Both the position numbers and the translations under genes were made by a program. Shown here in pieces: positions 8,527 to 16,915 of a stretch of 64,000 bases of DNA (its first letter is position 1; every line of letters begins with the position of its first letter). This DNA is from Rhizobacter sp. Root1238 (GTDB lineage Bacteria; Pseudomonadota; Gammaproteobacteria; Burkholderiales; Burkholderiaceae_C), in contig NZ_LMDM01000048.1 of NCBI RefSeq assembly GCF_001425825.1, positions 286,151 through 350,150 of the forward strand, read 5' to 3'. Under the pieces are notes generated by a model that searched no databases, was not told where the DNA came from, and saw nothing but the letters and a program-made list of their open reading frames with translations.

Positions 8527-9128
8527 AACGCGCCCGCCACGGTGGCCGGCGCCGCGGCACGGCAGGCCGGCGACAGCGCGACGATCTGCCGCGCCGCGTC
8601 CAGCAGGTCGGCGGCGACGCAGGTCGGCTCGCGCCACGGCGACGCCCGCCACACCGTCTCGTTGCCGACGTCCAGCAGCACCGTGCGGCAACCGGCGCGG
8701 GCGCCGGCCTCGACGTCGTCGAGGATGTCCCCGACCATCCACGAGGCGGACAGGTGGATGCCGTGCCGGCGCTGCGCCTGCCGCAGCAAGCCCGGCTGCG
8801 GCTTGCGGCAGTCGCAGCCCGGTGCGTCCGCGGACGTCGCCGGCGCATGCGGGCAGGCGAAGAAGCCGTCGAGCACGACGCCGTGCTCCGCCAGGCGTGC
8901 GCACAGCGCCTGCTCCAGCCGTTCGAGCGCCGCCGCGTCGAAGCGCCCGAGCGCGATGCCCGGCTGGTTCGTCACGACGATCAGCCGCCAGCCGTGCGCG
9001 GCCAGCAGCCGCAGCCCGTCGATCGCATTCGGCGTGAAGCGCAGCAGCGCCGGGTCGACGTTCCACGGCACGTCCTCGACCAGCGTGCCGTCCTTGTCGA
9101 TGAACACCGCGCGTTGCGCATCAGCCAT
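8523..9128 (-). CDS. GmhB-like HAD phosphatase (heptose 1,7-bisphosphate or histidinol-phosphate type)
   Basis: A 201-residue HAD-IIIA phosphatase. The nucleophile motif FIDKDGTL, VVTNQPGI, the basic CRKPQPG and the acidic MVGDILDDVEAG are all present. The insert CPHAPATSADAPGCDC carries the Cys/His ligands of the zinc loop that marks GmhB and its relatives. GmhB removes the 7-phosphate of D-glycero-D-manno-heptose 1,7-bisphosphate on the way to ADP- or GDP-heptose. Being in an operon with two GT9 genes supports heptose chemistry. Whether this is the housekeeping enzyme or a locus-specific copy cannot be told. Confidence 0.85.
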   Translation of the reverse strand: MADAQRAVFIDKDGTLVEDVPWNVDPALLRFTPNAIDGLRLLAAHGWRLIVVTNQPGIALGRFDAAALERLEQALCARLAEHGVVLDGFFACPHAPATSADAPGCDCRKPQPGLLRQAQRRHGIHLSASWMVGDILDDVEAGARAGCRTVLLDVGNETVWRASPWREPTCVAADLLDAARQIVALSPACRAAAPATVAGAL

Positions 9129-9140
9129 GGCGAACTCCTG

Positions 9141-10109
9141 TCATGACGTCACGCAGCGCAGCGCATCCACCCAATCGGCGACGAAGCGCTCGATGCCGAA
9201 GCGCTGCCGTGCGGTCTCGCGCCCGGCCGCGCCGAGCCGCCGCGCTTCGCCCGGGTCGGCCAGCAGTTCGTGCATCCGGAAGATCAGCCGGTCGATGCGG
9301 GTGTCGATCACGCCGTTCTCGCCATCGCGCAGCACGCTCACCAGCTCGGTGGTGGCCAGCGCGACCACCGGCACGCCGATCATCATCGCCTCGATCACCG
9401 CGAGCCCCAGGCTGGTGTAGCGGATCGGGTTGAAGAAGAAGCGGTGCGCCGCCATCGTCGCCGGCAGCGCACTGTTGGCCACCTCGCCGAGCCCGCCGCA
9501 GCGCTGCGAGCCCATGCCGACCAGCGACAGCGGCACGTGCTGCGCCACCTGCCGGTACACGTCGTGGCCGAGCCGCCGGCCGCGCCGGTCGATGTCGTTG
9601 ACGACCACGATGCCGCGCGCCAGCCCGCCGGTGTACGGCACCTCGCGCAGCGGCAGCACGCCGTGCTCGATCACGCGGTGCGGCGTGCTGCCGTTGTCCC
9701 ACATCAGCGCGTTGAACGGCGTCACATGCACCAGCATCACGTTCGGGTCGGCGACCCAGTGCCGCGTGTCGGTCGGGTGCTGCTGCGGCGGGTCGTGCTC
9801 CAGGTAGAGGCGTGGCAGCCGGCGCTGCGCCGGGCTGAGCAGCTCGTGCTGCTCCTCGTCCCACGCACGGCGCGACTGGAACAGGATCGCGTCGAAGGGC
9901 ATGTCGCGGACCTGCTCGACCGGCGCCTCGTGCACGTTCGCGCCCCACGGCAGCGTGCCGCTGCGGCCGCTGCGGTGCGTCGAACGGGCCGCGTCGGTGA
10001 CGAGGTAGAAGTCGTGCGGCACCTGCGTCAGGTAATACAGGTAGTTGCCGTGCACATGCCAGGTCAGGATGCGCAGCGGTCGGTCGGTGCGGACGGTGGG
10101 CGCTGTCAT
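9141..10109 (-). CDS. Glycosyltransferase, GT4-like
   Basis: A 322-residue GT-B protein. It starts with RILTWHVHGNYLYYLTQVPH and has the donor-site region LGLAVIEAMMIGVPVVAL, in which the conserved Glu follows a glycine-rich turn, as in GT4 retaining transferases. ATG 10109 is preferred to the upstream ATG at 10148, which lies inside the GT2 gene. Gaps of 7 bp upstream and 12 bp downstream place it in the six-gene operon. Sugar specificity is not predictable. Confidence 0.8.
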   Translation of the reverse strand: MTAPTVRTDRPLRILTWHVHGNYLYYLTQVPHDFYLVTDAARSTHRSGRSGTLPWGANVHEAPVEQVRDMPFDAILFQSRRAWDEEQHELLSPAQRRLPRLYLEHDPPQQHPTDTRHWVADPNVMLVHVTPFNALMWDNGSTPHRVIEHGVLPLREVPYTGGLARGIVVVNDIDRRGRRLGHDVYRQVAQHVPLSLVGMGSQRCGGLGEVANSALPATMAAHRFFFNPIRYTSLGLAVIEAMMIGVPVVALATTELVSVLRDGENGVIDTRIDRLIFRMHELLADPGEARRLGAAGRETARQRFGIERFVADWVDALRCVTS

Positions 10110-10116
10110 CGGTGCC

Positions 10117-11118
10117 TCACAGGAAAAAAGTGCGGAAATGCAGCGCACCGCGCAGCCGCCAGTACACCGACAGGAACGGGATCAGCGCCGAGGTCGCCAG
10201 CATCTCCAGCACGTGCGCCGGCGCGCGGCTGGTGCCGGCCAGCCGCCGCGCGGCCACCCACAGCACCCCCAGCAGCGCGAGCGCGCCGGCCACCGCGGCG
10301 AGCGTGCGCTGTTCGCGCCAGGCCAGCAGCGGCGCCGCCAGCGCCGCCAGCACGATCAGGTAGTAGTGCCACGGCGGCACGCGCCGGATGCGTTCGCGGT
10401 AGCGCAGCGGGTGCTTCTTGTAGAGCAAGGCGTCGAAGAAGGTGTTGCGCTGCTGGCCGAGGCTGACGCCCCAGCCGACCTCGCGCACCGGGTGCGTGAC
10501 CACCGCCTGCGGGCAGCGCAGCACCGGGCCGGCCTCGTCCATCAGCCGGAACTGCAGGTCCGAATCCTCGCGCCACGCACGCGCGAAGCGCTCGTCGAAG
10601 CCCCCTACTTTCTGCAACGCCGAGCGCCGCACGAACGCGTTCGCGGTGACGAACTCGGCCCGCGCCAGGCCCTCGGTCATGCGGGCGTGATCGGTCACGC
10701 GCAGCGGCATCGGCACGCGCACCGCGCCGGCGACGGCGGCGGGCGCCGGCCGGCCGCGCATCGCCCGCTCGCCGTGCGACAGCCAGTCGCGCTCGGGCAC
10801 GGTGTCGTCGTCGGTGAACGCGACGATCTCGCCGCGCGCAGCCTGCCAGCCGGCGTTGCGTGCCACCGCCGGGCCGCGGCCGTGCGGCGGCCGGATGTAG
10901 TGCACCGGCACCCGGCGCGGCGCCTGCCCTGCCAGCGCGGCGACACACGCGCGCGTCGCGTCGTCGTGGCCGTCGTCGACCACGATCACCTCGAAGCTGC
11001 CGTCGTCGATGTCCTGGTCGAGCACCGCCCGCAGGCAGCGCGTCAGCAGCGGCACGCGCCGGTAGGTCGGGATCACGACCGACAGCCGCGGCCGCAGCGG
11101 CGCGTGCACGGCGGCCAT
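10117..11118 (-). CDS. Glycosyltransferase family 2 with C-terminal membrane helices
   Basis: A 333-residue GT2 enzyme. The GT-A core shows LSVVIPTYRRVPLL, VIVVDDGHDD, the DxD-type FTDDDTVP and a WREDSDLQFR catalytic-region motif. About 60 C-terminal residues (YYLIVLAALAAPLLAW and GALALLGVLWVAAR) form two or three hydrophobic helices that would anchor it to the inner membrane. The start codon overlaps the upstream stop as TGATG. It probably transfers a sugar onto a lipid-linked or growing surface glycan. Confidence 0.87.
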   Translation of the reverse strand: MAAVHAPLRPRLSVVIPTYRRVPLLTRCLRAVLDQDIDDGSFEVIVVDDGHDDATRACVAALAGQAPRRVPVHYIRPPHGRGPAVARNAGWQAARGEIVAFTDDDTVPERDWLSHGERAMRGRPAPAAVAGAVRVPMPLRVTDHARMTEGLARAEFVTANAFVRRSALQKVGGFDERFARAWREDSDLQFRLMDEAGPVLRCPQAVVTHPVREVGWGVSLGQQRNTFFDALLYKKHPLRYRERIRRVPPWHYYLIVLAALAAPLLAWREQRTLAAVAGALALLGVLWVAARRLAGTSRAPAHVLEMLATSALIPFLSVYWRLRGALHFRTFFL

Positions 11119-11660
11119 CAGTGCGCGCCCGTCGGGGCGCCGGCCACCAGGCGGCGGTCCTTCAGCGCCTGCGCATGCGCGCCGCGCGAGATCGCCCGCA
11201 GGTTGGCCGCGATGGTGGTCGCGAAGGCCTCGTCCCACCAGGCCTCGGCGCCGCTGACGCCCACCGTGATGCCGTCCAGGCACACCGCGCCGCTCAGCAG
11301 GCTGTCGCCTTCGCGCAGCCGGTGCGCCATGCCGTACTGCAGTCGCTGGCCGTCCTGCCCGTGGCGCCAGCACAAGGCCGCCTTCGCGCGGGCGAACGCG
11401 GCGTAATCGGCATCCCACTGCGTGCGATCGCCGATCGCGTGTTCGACCAGGATCGCGTCGTCGAAGCGGCACTCGCCGGGCAGGATGCCGGGGTCCATCA
11501 CCACCACGTAGAGGAAGCCGCTGCCGCACACCTGCGGGTTGCGCATCGCCTGCACGATCGCCGGCAGCGCCTGCTCGATCGCGAGGCAGGCGGCGGCGGC
11601 GTTCGCGAAATGGCTGCCGACCACGGGAGCGGCAAGGGACGGGCTGGCGACAGGCGGCAT
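11118..11660 (-). CDS. Conserved-looking protein of unknown function, first gene of the glycosyltransferase operon
   Basis: 180 residues; I do not recognise a named family. After a short Ala/Pro leader (no signal peptide) it has FLYVVVMDPGILPGECRFDD, EHAIGD, WDADYAAFARAKAALCWRHG and GAVCLDGITVGVSGAEAWWD, a composition suggesting a compact cytosolic alpha/beta protein. ATG 11660 was chosen because a GGAAAG ribosome site precedes it and a sigma-54-like promoter sits 40-55 bp upstream; earlier in-frame starts fall in the divergent promoter region. Its TGATG junction with the GT2 gene shows tight coupling. It might regulate or chaperone the transferases, but nothing shows this. Confidence 0.7.
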   Translation of the reverse strand: MPPVASPSLAAPVVGSHFANAAAACLAIEQALPAIVQAMRNPQVCGSGFLYVVVMDPGILPGECRFDDAILVEHAIGDRTQWDADYAAFARAKAALCWRHGQDGQRLQYGMAHRLREGDSLLSGAVCLDGITVGVSGAEAWWDEAFATTIAANLRAISRGAHAQALKDRRLVAGAPTGAH

Positions 11661-11698
11661 GGACGGCTTTCCGGAAGCGTTGGCGATGTCCGCTTCAC

Positions 11699-11714
11699 GG
11701 CAAGCGGTGTGCCG
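11699..11714 (-). promoter_or_regulatory. Candidate sigma-54 promoter (-24/-12) of the six-gene glycosyltransferase operon
   Basis: Minus-strand CGGCACACCGCTTGCC matches the sigma-54 consensus TGGCACGN4TTGCW with exact GG-N10-GC spacing; mismatches are the first base, the G after CAC and the last base. Predicted start is near 11688, leaving a leader of about 28 bases before ATG 11660. Confidence 0.6.
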
Positions 11715-11738
11715 CCGCCGCACGCGCGGTCGAAGGCG

Positions 11739-11754
11739 CGGAATGCCGATTGCC
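11739..11754 (+). promoter_or_regulatory. Candidate sigma-54 promoter of the alcohol dehydrogenase gene
   Basis: Plus-strand CGGAATGCCGATTGCC has GG and GC ten bases apart and the full TTGC -12 box; the -24 box is weaker (GGAAT rather than GGCAC). It is divergent from the site at 11699 and would give a leader of about 35 bases before ATG 11800. Confidence 0.45.
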
Positions 11755-11799
11755 GCGTGAGCCGCGCAACGGCGCCCATCGGTGCCCGACGGAGACCCC

Positions 11800-12975
<1,176 letters not shown>

Positions 12976-12980
12976 CGCCG

Positions 12981-13000
12981 CCGGCCCCTCGCGGGGCCGG
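12981..13000. terminator. Perfect hairpin between convergent genes, likely bidirectional terminator
   Basis: CCGGCCCC-TCGC-GGGGCCGG is an 8-bp perfect stem with a 4-base loop, placed 5 bp after the dehydrogenase stop and 8 bp before the stop of the opposing beta-barrel gene. There is no T tract, so termination efficiency is uncertain. Confidence 0.5.
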
Positions 13001-13008
13001 TGCGCGGC

Positions 13009-13602
13009 TCAGAAACTCGCCCGCACGCCCAGCGTCAGCGAATCGACGCGGTCGCTGCCGGTCGGGAAATCGAAGCGGTACTGGTCCCAGTCCAGCACCA
13101 CCGCCCACTGCGGGTTGAAGCGGTAGCCGACGCCGACGCCCCAGGCCGGCTTCCATGCGGTGCCGGTGCCGGCGTACGCCGGATTCACCGACTCGTTCTT
13201 CGTGCGGCCGTAGATCGTGCCGACCCGGCCGGTCAGCAGCAGCGGGCTGCTCATCGGCAGCTGGCCGACCAGGCTGATGTTGACGCCGTGCGCGCGCACC
13301 ACGCCGCCGTTGCGGTCGACCTCGCCGAGGTGCACGTAGCCGAGTTCCAGCCCGACCACGTCGTTGAACATGCCGCCGACGAAGATCTTCGCGGCGGTCT
13401 CGGTGTCGTCGCAGCTCAGCCCCGGCGCGCAGCCGGCGTGGTAGTCCGAACTGCCGACGTTCAGGCCGATGTAGCTGCTGGTGGTGTACGGGATCATCGA
13501 ACCGCCGCTGCGCGAACCCTGCGCCTGCGCGCCCAGCGCCAGGGCCAGGCACGCCAGCGCGGCGGCGGTGCGGACGGGACCGCGGAAGGAAAGGTGGGTC
13601 AT
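13009..13602 (-). CDS. Outer membrane beta-barrel protein
   Basis: A 197-residue exported protein. The signal peptide ends at LACLALALGAQAQG. The mature part alternates polar and hydrophobic residues (SYIGLNVGSSDYHAG, IFVGGMFNDVVGLELGYVHL, WGVGVGYRFNPQWAVVLDWD) and finishes LTLGVRASF, with the terminal Phe that the BAM complex recognises. This is the eight-stranded OmpA/OmpW-like barrel pattern. Two cysteines (CAPGLSC) could form a loop disulfide. ATG 13602 has a GGAGG site and a sigma-54-like promoter just upstream. Specific function unknown; perhaps an envelope-stress barrel. Confidence 0.8.
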   Translation of the reverse strand: MTHLSFRGPVRTAAALACLALALGAQAQGSRSGGSMIPYTTSSYIGLNVGSSDYHAGCAPGLSCDDTETAAKIFVGGMFNDVVGLELGYVHLGEVDRNGGVVRAHGVNISLVGQLPMSSPLLLTGRVGTIYGRTKNESVNPAYAGTGTAWKPAWGVGVGYRFNPQWAVVLDWDQYRFDFPTGSDRVDSLTLGVRASF

Positions 13603-13636
13603 GGCTGCCTCCATCGAGAAAGTGGTGCCCCTCCCC

Positions 13637-13652
13637 GGCAAGCGGCGTACCG
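13637..13652 (-). promoter_or_regulatory. Candidate sigma-54 promoter of the beta-barrel gene
   Basis: Minus-strand CGGTACGCCGCTTGCC: GG-N10-GC spacing, ACG after the GG and a complete TTGC box. Predicted transcript start near 13626, about 24 bases before the ATG. Confidence 0.58.
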
Positions 13653-13743
13653 AACGACGGCGGGCCGGCCGGCAGCGTCGATTGCGGCAAGTTTCACCGG
13701 CGGTCGGCATCGCGACCGCGTTGCGCACCGGCCGGGAGAAGTG

Positions 13744-13759
13744 CGGCATGCCGGCTGCT
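13744..13759 (+). promoter_or_regulatory. Weak candidate sigma-54 promoter of the DUF378 gene
   Basis: CGGCATGCCGGCTGCT has GG-N10-GC spacing and GGCATG, but the -12 box is CTGC rather than TTGC. It lies 43 bp before ATG 13802. Listed because its neighbours have clearer versions. Confidence 0.3.
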
Positions 13760-13801
13760 CCTGGTGCAGGCCCTTCCCTTCACCTTCACAGGAGAACCGT
13801 C

Positions 13802-14062
13802 ATGCCCTTGTCCCAAACCACCGCCTCGCCCGTCGCCGACTACCGCAGCACCGGCACCACGCTGAACGGACTCGACTGGGTCGCGCTGGTGCTGATGATC
13901 GTCGGCGGCGTCAACTGGGGCCTCGTCGGCCTGTTCGGCGTCGACCTCGTGGCCACCTTGTTCGGCCCGATGAGCACGCTGTCGCGGGCGGTCTACGTGC
14001 TGGTCGGCCTCGCCGCCCTCTACGGCATCGTGCTCGCCGTCAAGTGCGCCCGGAAGACCTGA
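13802..14062 (+). CDS. DUF378 small membrane protein
   Basis: 86 residues with two membrane helices, LDWVALVLMIVGGVNWGLVG and YVLVGLAALYGIVLAV, around a GVDLVATLFG turn; the GGVNWGLVGLF signature defines DUF378 (YuzA-like) proteins. The AGGAGAA ribosome site before ATG 13802 settles the start. Function is not known for the family. Its last 43 bp overlap, on the opposite strand, the 3' end of the UDP-glucose dehydrogenase gene. Confidence 0.85.
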   Translation: MPLSQTTASPVADYRSTGTTLNGLDWVALVLMIVGGVNWGLVGLFGVDLVATLFGPMSTLSRAVYVLVGLAALYGIVLAVKCARKT

Positions 14063-15402
14063 GTGCTCCGCGCGGGCCGGCCGATCTGGATCACCAGCAG
14101 GCCGCGCCCGCGCCAGTCGTCGCACGGCAGGCAGTTGCGCCCGTCGAACACCACGCCGTCGGCCAGCGCGGCGCGCACCGCGGCCGGGTCGCTGCCGATG
14201 AACTCCTGCCACTCGGTCGCCACCGCCAGCGCATCGGCGCCCTGCAGCGCGTCGGTGGCACTGTGGCACCAGCGCCGGCCCGGGCGCTCGCCGAGCAGGC
14301 GCCGCGCCACCGGCACCGCCACCGGGTCGTAGGCCGCCACCTCGGCCCCGGCCGCCTCGAGCTGCTGCAGCAGCGCCAGGCTCGGCGCCTCGCGCAGGTC
14401 GTCGGTGCCGGGCTTGAACGCCAGCCCCCACAGCGCGATGCGCTTGCGGCGCAGGCCGGCCTCGCCGCGGTAGTGGTGGGCCATCTTGTCGAACAGCAGC
14501 CGCTTGTGGCGCTCGTTGGTGGCGGCCACGGCATCGAGCATGCGGGCCTCCAGGCCGTGCTGGCGCGCCAGGTGCGACAGCGCCCGCACGTCCTTCGGGA
14601 AACACGAGCCGCCGTAGCCGATGCCGGCGCGCAGGAAGTCGGCGCCGATGCGCCGGTCGCTGCCGACGCCGGCACGCACCTCGTCGATGTCGGCACCGGT
14701 CGCATCGGCGATCTGCGCCATCTCGTTCATGAAGCTGATGCGCGCGGCCAGCATGCCGTTGGCCGCGTACTTGCACAGTTCGGCGCTGCGCGGGCTCATG
14801 CACAGCAGCTGCGCGCCGGCGTCGACCAGCGGCGCATAGACGCTCAGCAGCAGCGCGGCGTCCTGCTCGTCGTCGGCCCCAACGACGATGCGGTCCGGCC
14901 GCAGGAAGTCGCCGATCGCGGTGCCCTCGCGCAGGAACTCCGGGTTGTTGAGCAGCACGACGGGCGCCGGTGACCGCTCGGCCAGCGCGCGGCGCAGCCG
15001 CTCGTGCGTGCCGACCGGCACGGTCGACTTCAGCACCATCGCGACCGGCCCCTGCACCGCGGCCGCGGCAGCGAACACCGCCGCCTCGACCGCCCGCAGG
15101 TCGCTCGCCCCGTCGCTGCCGGTCGGCGTGCCGACCGCGATGAACACCAGGTCCGCGCGCCGCACGGCATCGTCCAGCCGCTGCGTGAAGCGCAGCCGCC
15201 CGGTCGTCCGGTGCGCCGCCACCAGGCCTTGCAGGCCCGGCTCGAAGAACGGCATGCCGCCGGCCGCCAGCGCGCCGATGCGCGCGGCATCGGTGTCCAC
15301 CGTCGTCACCGCGTGGCCGAGCTCGGCCAGGCAGGCCGCGCTGACGAGGCCGACGTAGCCGGCACCGACCACCGCGATGCGCAGACGCGGGCCGCGGTTC
15401 AC
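14020..15402 (-). CDS. ugd: UDP-glucose/GDP-mannose 6-dehydrogenase family protein, probably UDP-glucose 6-dehydrogenase
   Basis: A 460-residue enzyme converting, most likely, UDP-glucose to UDP-glucuronate with two NAD+. Seen: Rossmann IAVVGAGYVGLVSAACLAEL, VAVGTPTGSDG, KSTVPVGT, NNPEFLREGTAI and the catalytic-Cys loop GIGYGGSCFPKDVRAL. GTG 15402 overlaps the GT4 stop (GTGA), so the two are translated together. Its product can feed the UXS-like epimerase at 22462. The C-terminus runs 43 bp into the oppositely oriented DUF378 gene. GDP-mannose dehydrogenase activity is the main alternative. Confidence 0.88.
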   Translation of the reverse strand: MNRGPRLRIAVVGAGYVGLVSAACLAELGHAVTTVDTDAARIGALAAGGMPFFEPGLQGLVAAHRTTGRLRFTQRLDDAVRRADLVFIAVGTPTGSDGASDLRAVEAAVFAAAAAVQGPVAMVLKSTVPVGTHERLRRALAERSPAPVVLLNNPEFLREGTAIGDFLRPDRIVVGADDEQDAALLLSVYAPLVDAGAQLLCMSPRSAELCKYAANGMLAARISFMNEMAQIADATGADIDEVRAGVGSDRRIGADFLRAGIGYGGSCFPKDVRALSHLARQHGLEARMLDAVAATNERHKRLLFDKMAHHYRGEAGLRRKRIALWGLAFKPGTDDLREAPSLALLQQLEAAGAEVAAYDPVAVPVARRLLGERPGRRWCHSATDALQGADALAVATEWQEFIGSDPAAVRAALADGVVFDGRNCLPCDDWRGRGLLVIQIGRPARSTQVFRAHLTASTMP

Positions 15403-16721
15403 GAGGCTGCTCTCGCGCCGCCCACCGCGGCACGGCCGCCGGCGCCGCCCACGAGGTGCAGGCTGGGCCAGGCCGCTTCGGCCGGCAGGTTCGCGCTGCG
15501 GACCGCGCGGTACACCTCGAGCAGCTGGTCGGTCACGCGTTCCCAGGTGAACATCGAGCGCGTGCGGCGAATGCCGGCGCGGCCGAGCGCACGCGCCAGC
15601 GCCGGGTTGCCGTGCAGCTGCGCGAGCCGCGCGGCGAGCGCCTGCGGGTCGTGCGGCGGCACCAGGAAGCCGGTCACGCCGTCGCGCACCGAATAGCGGA
15701 TGCCGCCGACCGCGCTGCCGACCACCGGCGTGCCGCAGGCCATCGCCTCCAGCGGCGTGATGCCGAACGGCTCGTACCACGGCGTGCTGACGAACACGTC
15801 GGCCGCGGTGTAGCAATCGCGCAGCTCGGCGCGCGTGCGGTGGCCGAGGAAGCTCACGCGCTGCAGCACGCCCAGCTCGCGCGCCAGCCGGCGCAGCCGG
15901 CCGATCTCCGGCGTCCGCATCTCGTCCGGCTCGCGCGACTCGCCGCCCACCACCAGCAGCCGCGCCGGGATCCCCGCCGGCAGCTGCGCCAGCGCGCGGA
16001 TCACGTTGTCGACACCCTTGCGCGGCACCATGCGGCCGAGCTGCAGCACGATGAACTCGTCCGGCTGCAGGCCCAGGCGCGCGCGCGACAGCGCACGGTC
16101 CTGCGGCGCGAACTCCGCGGGGTCGAAGCCGCACGGCACCATCGACAGCCGGCGCGGGTCGGCGTCGTACAGCCGCGCCAGGTCGGCGCGGTCCTGCGGG
16201 CATTCGGCGATCACCGCATCGGCGCGCCGCACCAGTTCGCATTCGATCTCGATGCGCTGCGGCGGGAAGGCATCGGCCTCCTTCTGATGCTCGCGCCGCA
16301 CCAGGCCGAGTGCATGGAAGGTCATCGCGAACGGCACGCCGAGCGTCTCCTTCAGCCGCAGGGCGACCAGGCCGGACATGAAGAAATTGGCATGCACCAC
16401 GTCGTACGGCACGCTGTGCCGGAACAGCTGCTCGGCGGCGCGCGCGAAGTCGGGCATGTGGCGCAGCAGCTGCTCCTTCGGCACGAAGCTCGGCGGGCCG
16501 GCATCGATGTGGACCACGCGCACGCCGGGCCGCAGGTCGACGACGCGCGGCAGCGCCGCGTCGTCGCGCCGCGTCAGCACGTCGACATGGTGGCCGGCGC
16601 GCGCCAGGCACTGCGCGACGTGGCTGACGTAGATGTTCTGGCCGCCTGAATCCACGCCTCCCAGCGTGGCCAGCGGCGAGGCGTGTTCACTGATCAGCGC
16701 GATGCGCATCGAATCGTTCAT
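15399..16721 (-). CDS. Glycosyltransferase family 4 (sucrose-phosphate-synthase-like group)
   Basis: A 440-residue GT-B transferase. RIALISEHASPLATLGGVDSG followed by GGQNIYVSHVA matches the N-terminus of the sucrose synthase/MshA-like GT4 group; the donor site has LQLGRMVPRKGVDNVI and PFGITPLEAMACGTPVVGS with the E-x7-E pair. ATG 16721 (GGAG upstream) is preferred to one 42 bp earlier. It forms a two-gene operon with the dehydrogenase and starts behind a sigma-54-like promoter, divergent from the prion-like gene. Confidence 0.87.
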   Translation of the reverse strand: MNDSMRIALISEHASPLATLGGVDSGGQNIYVSHVAQCLARAGHHVDVLTRRDDAALPRVVDLRPGVRVVHIDAGPPSFVPKEQLLRHMPDFARAAEQLFRHSVPYDVVHANFFMSGLVALRLKETLGVPFAMTFHALGLVRREHQKEADAFPPQRIEIECELVRRADAVIAECPQDRADLARLYDADPRRLSMVPCGFDPAEFAPQDRALSRARLGLQPDEFIVLQLGRMVPRKGVDNVIRALAQLPAGIPARLLVVGGESREPDEMRTPEIGRLRRLARELGVLQRVSFLGHRTRAELRDCYTAADVFVSTPWYEPFGITPLEAMACGTPVVGSAVGGIRYSVRDGVTGFLVPPHDPQALAARLAQLHGNPALARALGRAGIRRTRSMFTWERVTDQLLEVYRAVRSANLPAEAAWPSLHLVGGAGGRAAVGGARAAS

Positions 16722-16758
16722 GGCGTACTCCGGTTGGCCGAGGTGTTGTGGCGGCTTC

Positions 16759-16774
16759 AGCAAGCGGTGTTCCG
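16759..16774 (-). promoter_or_regulatory. Candidate sigma-54 promoter of the GT4-ugd operon
   Basis: Minus-strand CGGAACACCGCTTGCT, with GG-N10-GC spacing and a complete TTGCT -12 box; its last ten bases are nearly those of the sites at 11699 and 13637. Predicted start about 16748, giving a leader near 27 bases. Confidence 0.6.
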
Positions 16775-16834
16775 CTGCCCCGCGCCGGCACCGCGCACTT
16801 CAACCGGGTTCAAGCAGAGCGCGACGCCATCCGA

Positions 16835-16850
16835 CGGAACGGCGCTTGCC
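16835..16850 (+). promoter_or_regulatory. Candidate sigma-54 promoter of the Gly-rich protein gene and downstream sugar genes
   Basis: Plus-strand CGGAACGGCGCTTGCC fits the consensus with GG-N10-GC spacing, ACG and TTGC. It diverges from the site at 16759, only 60 bp away, so one activator-binding region could serve both. Leader to ATG 16916 is about 55 bases. Confidence 0.57.
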
Positions 16851-16915
16851 AAGAAGCGGTACGGGCCGGACACGCCGGACCGAACCATTCATGGAGCTCT
16901 TGAAAGGACACCCAC

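Noticed and set aside
13670..13685. CGGCAGCGTCGATTGC as a sigma-54 promoter for the DUF378 gene
   Set aside because: GG and GC are 11 rather than 10 bases apart, a spacing that normally abolishes sigma-54 recognition.
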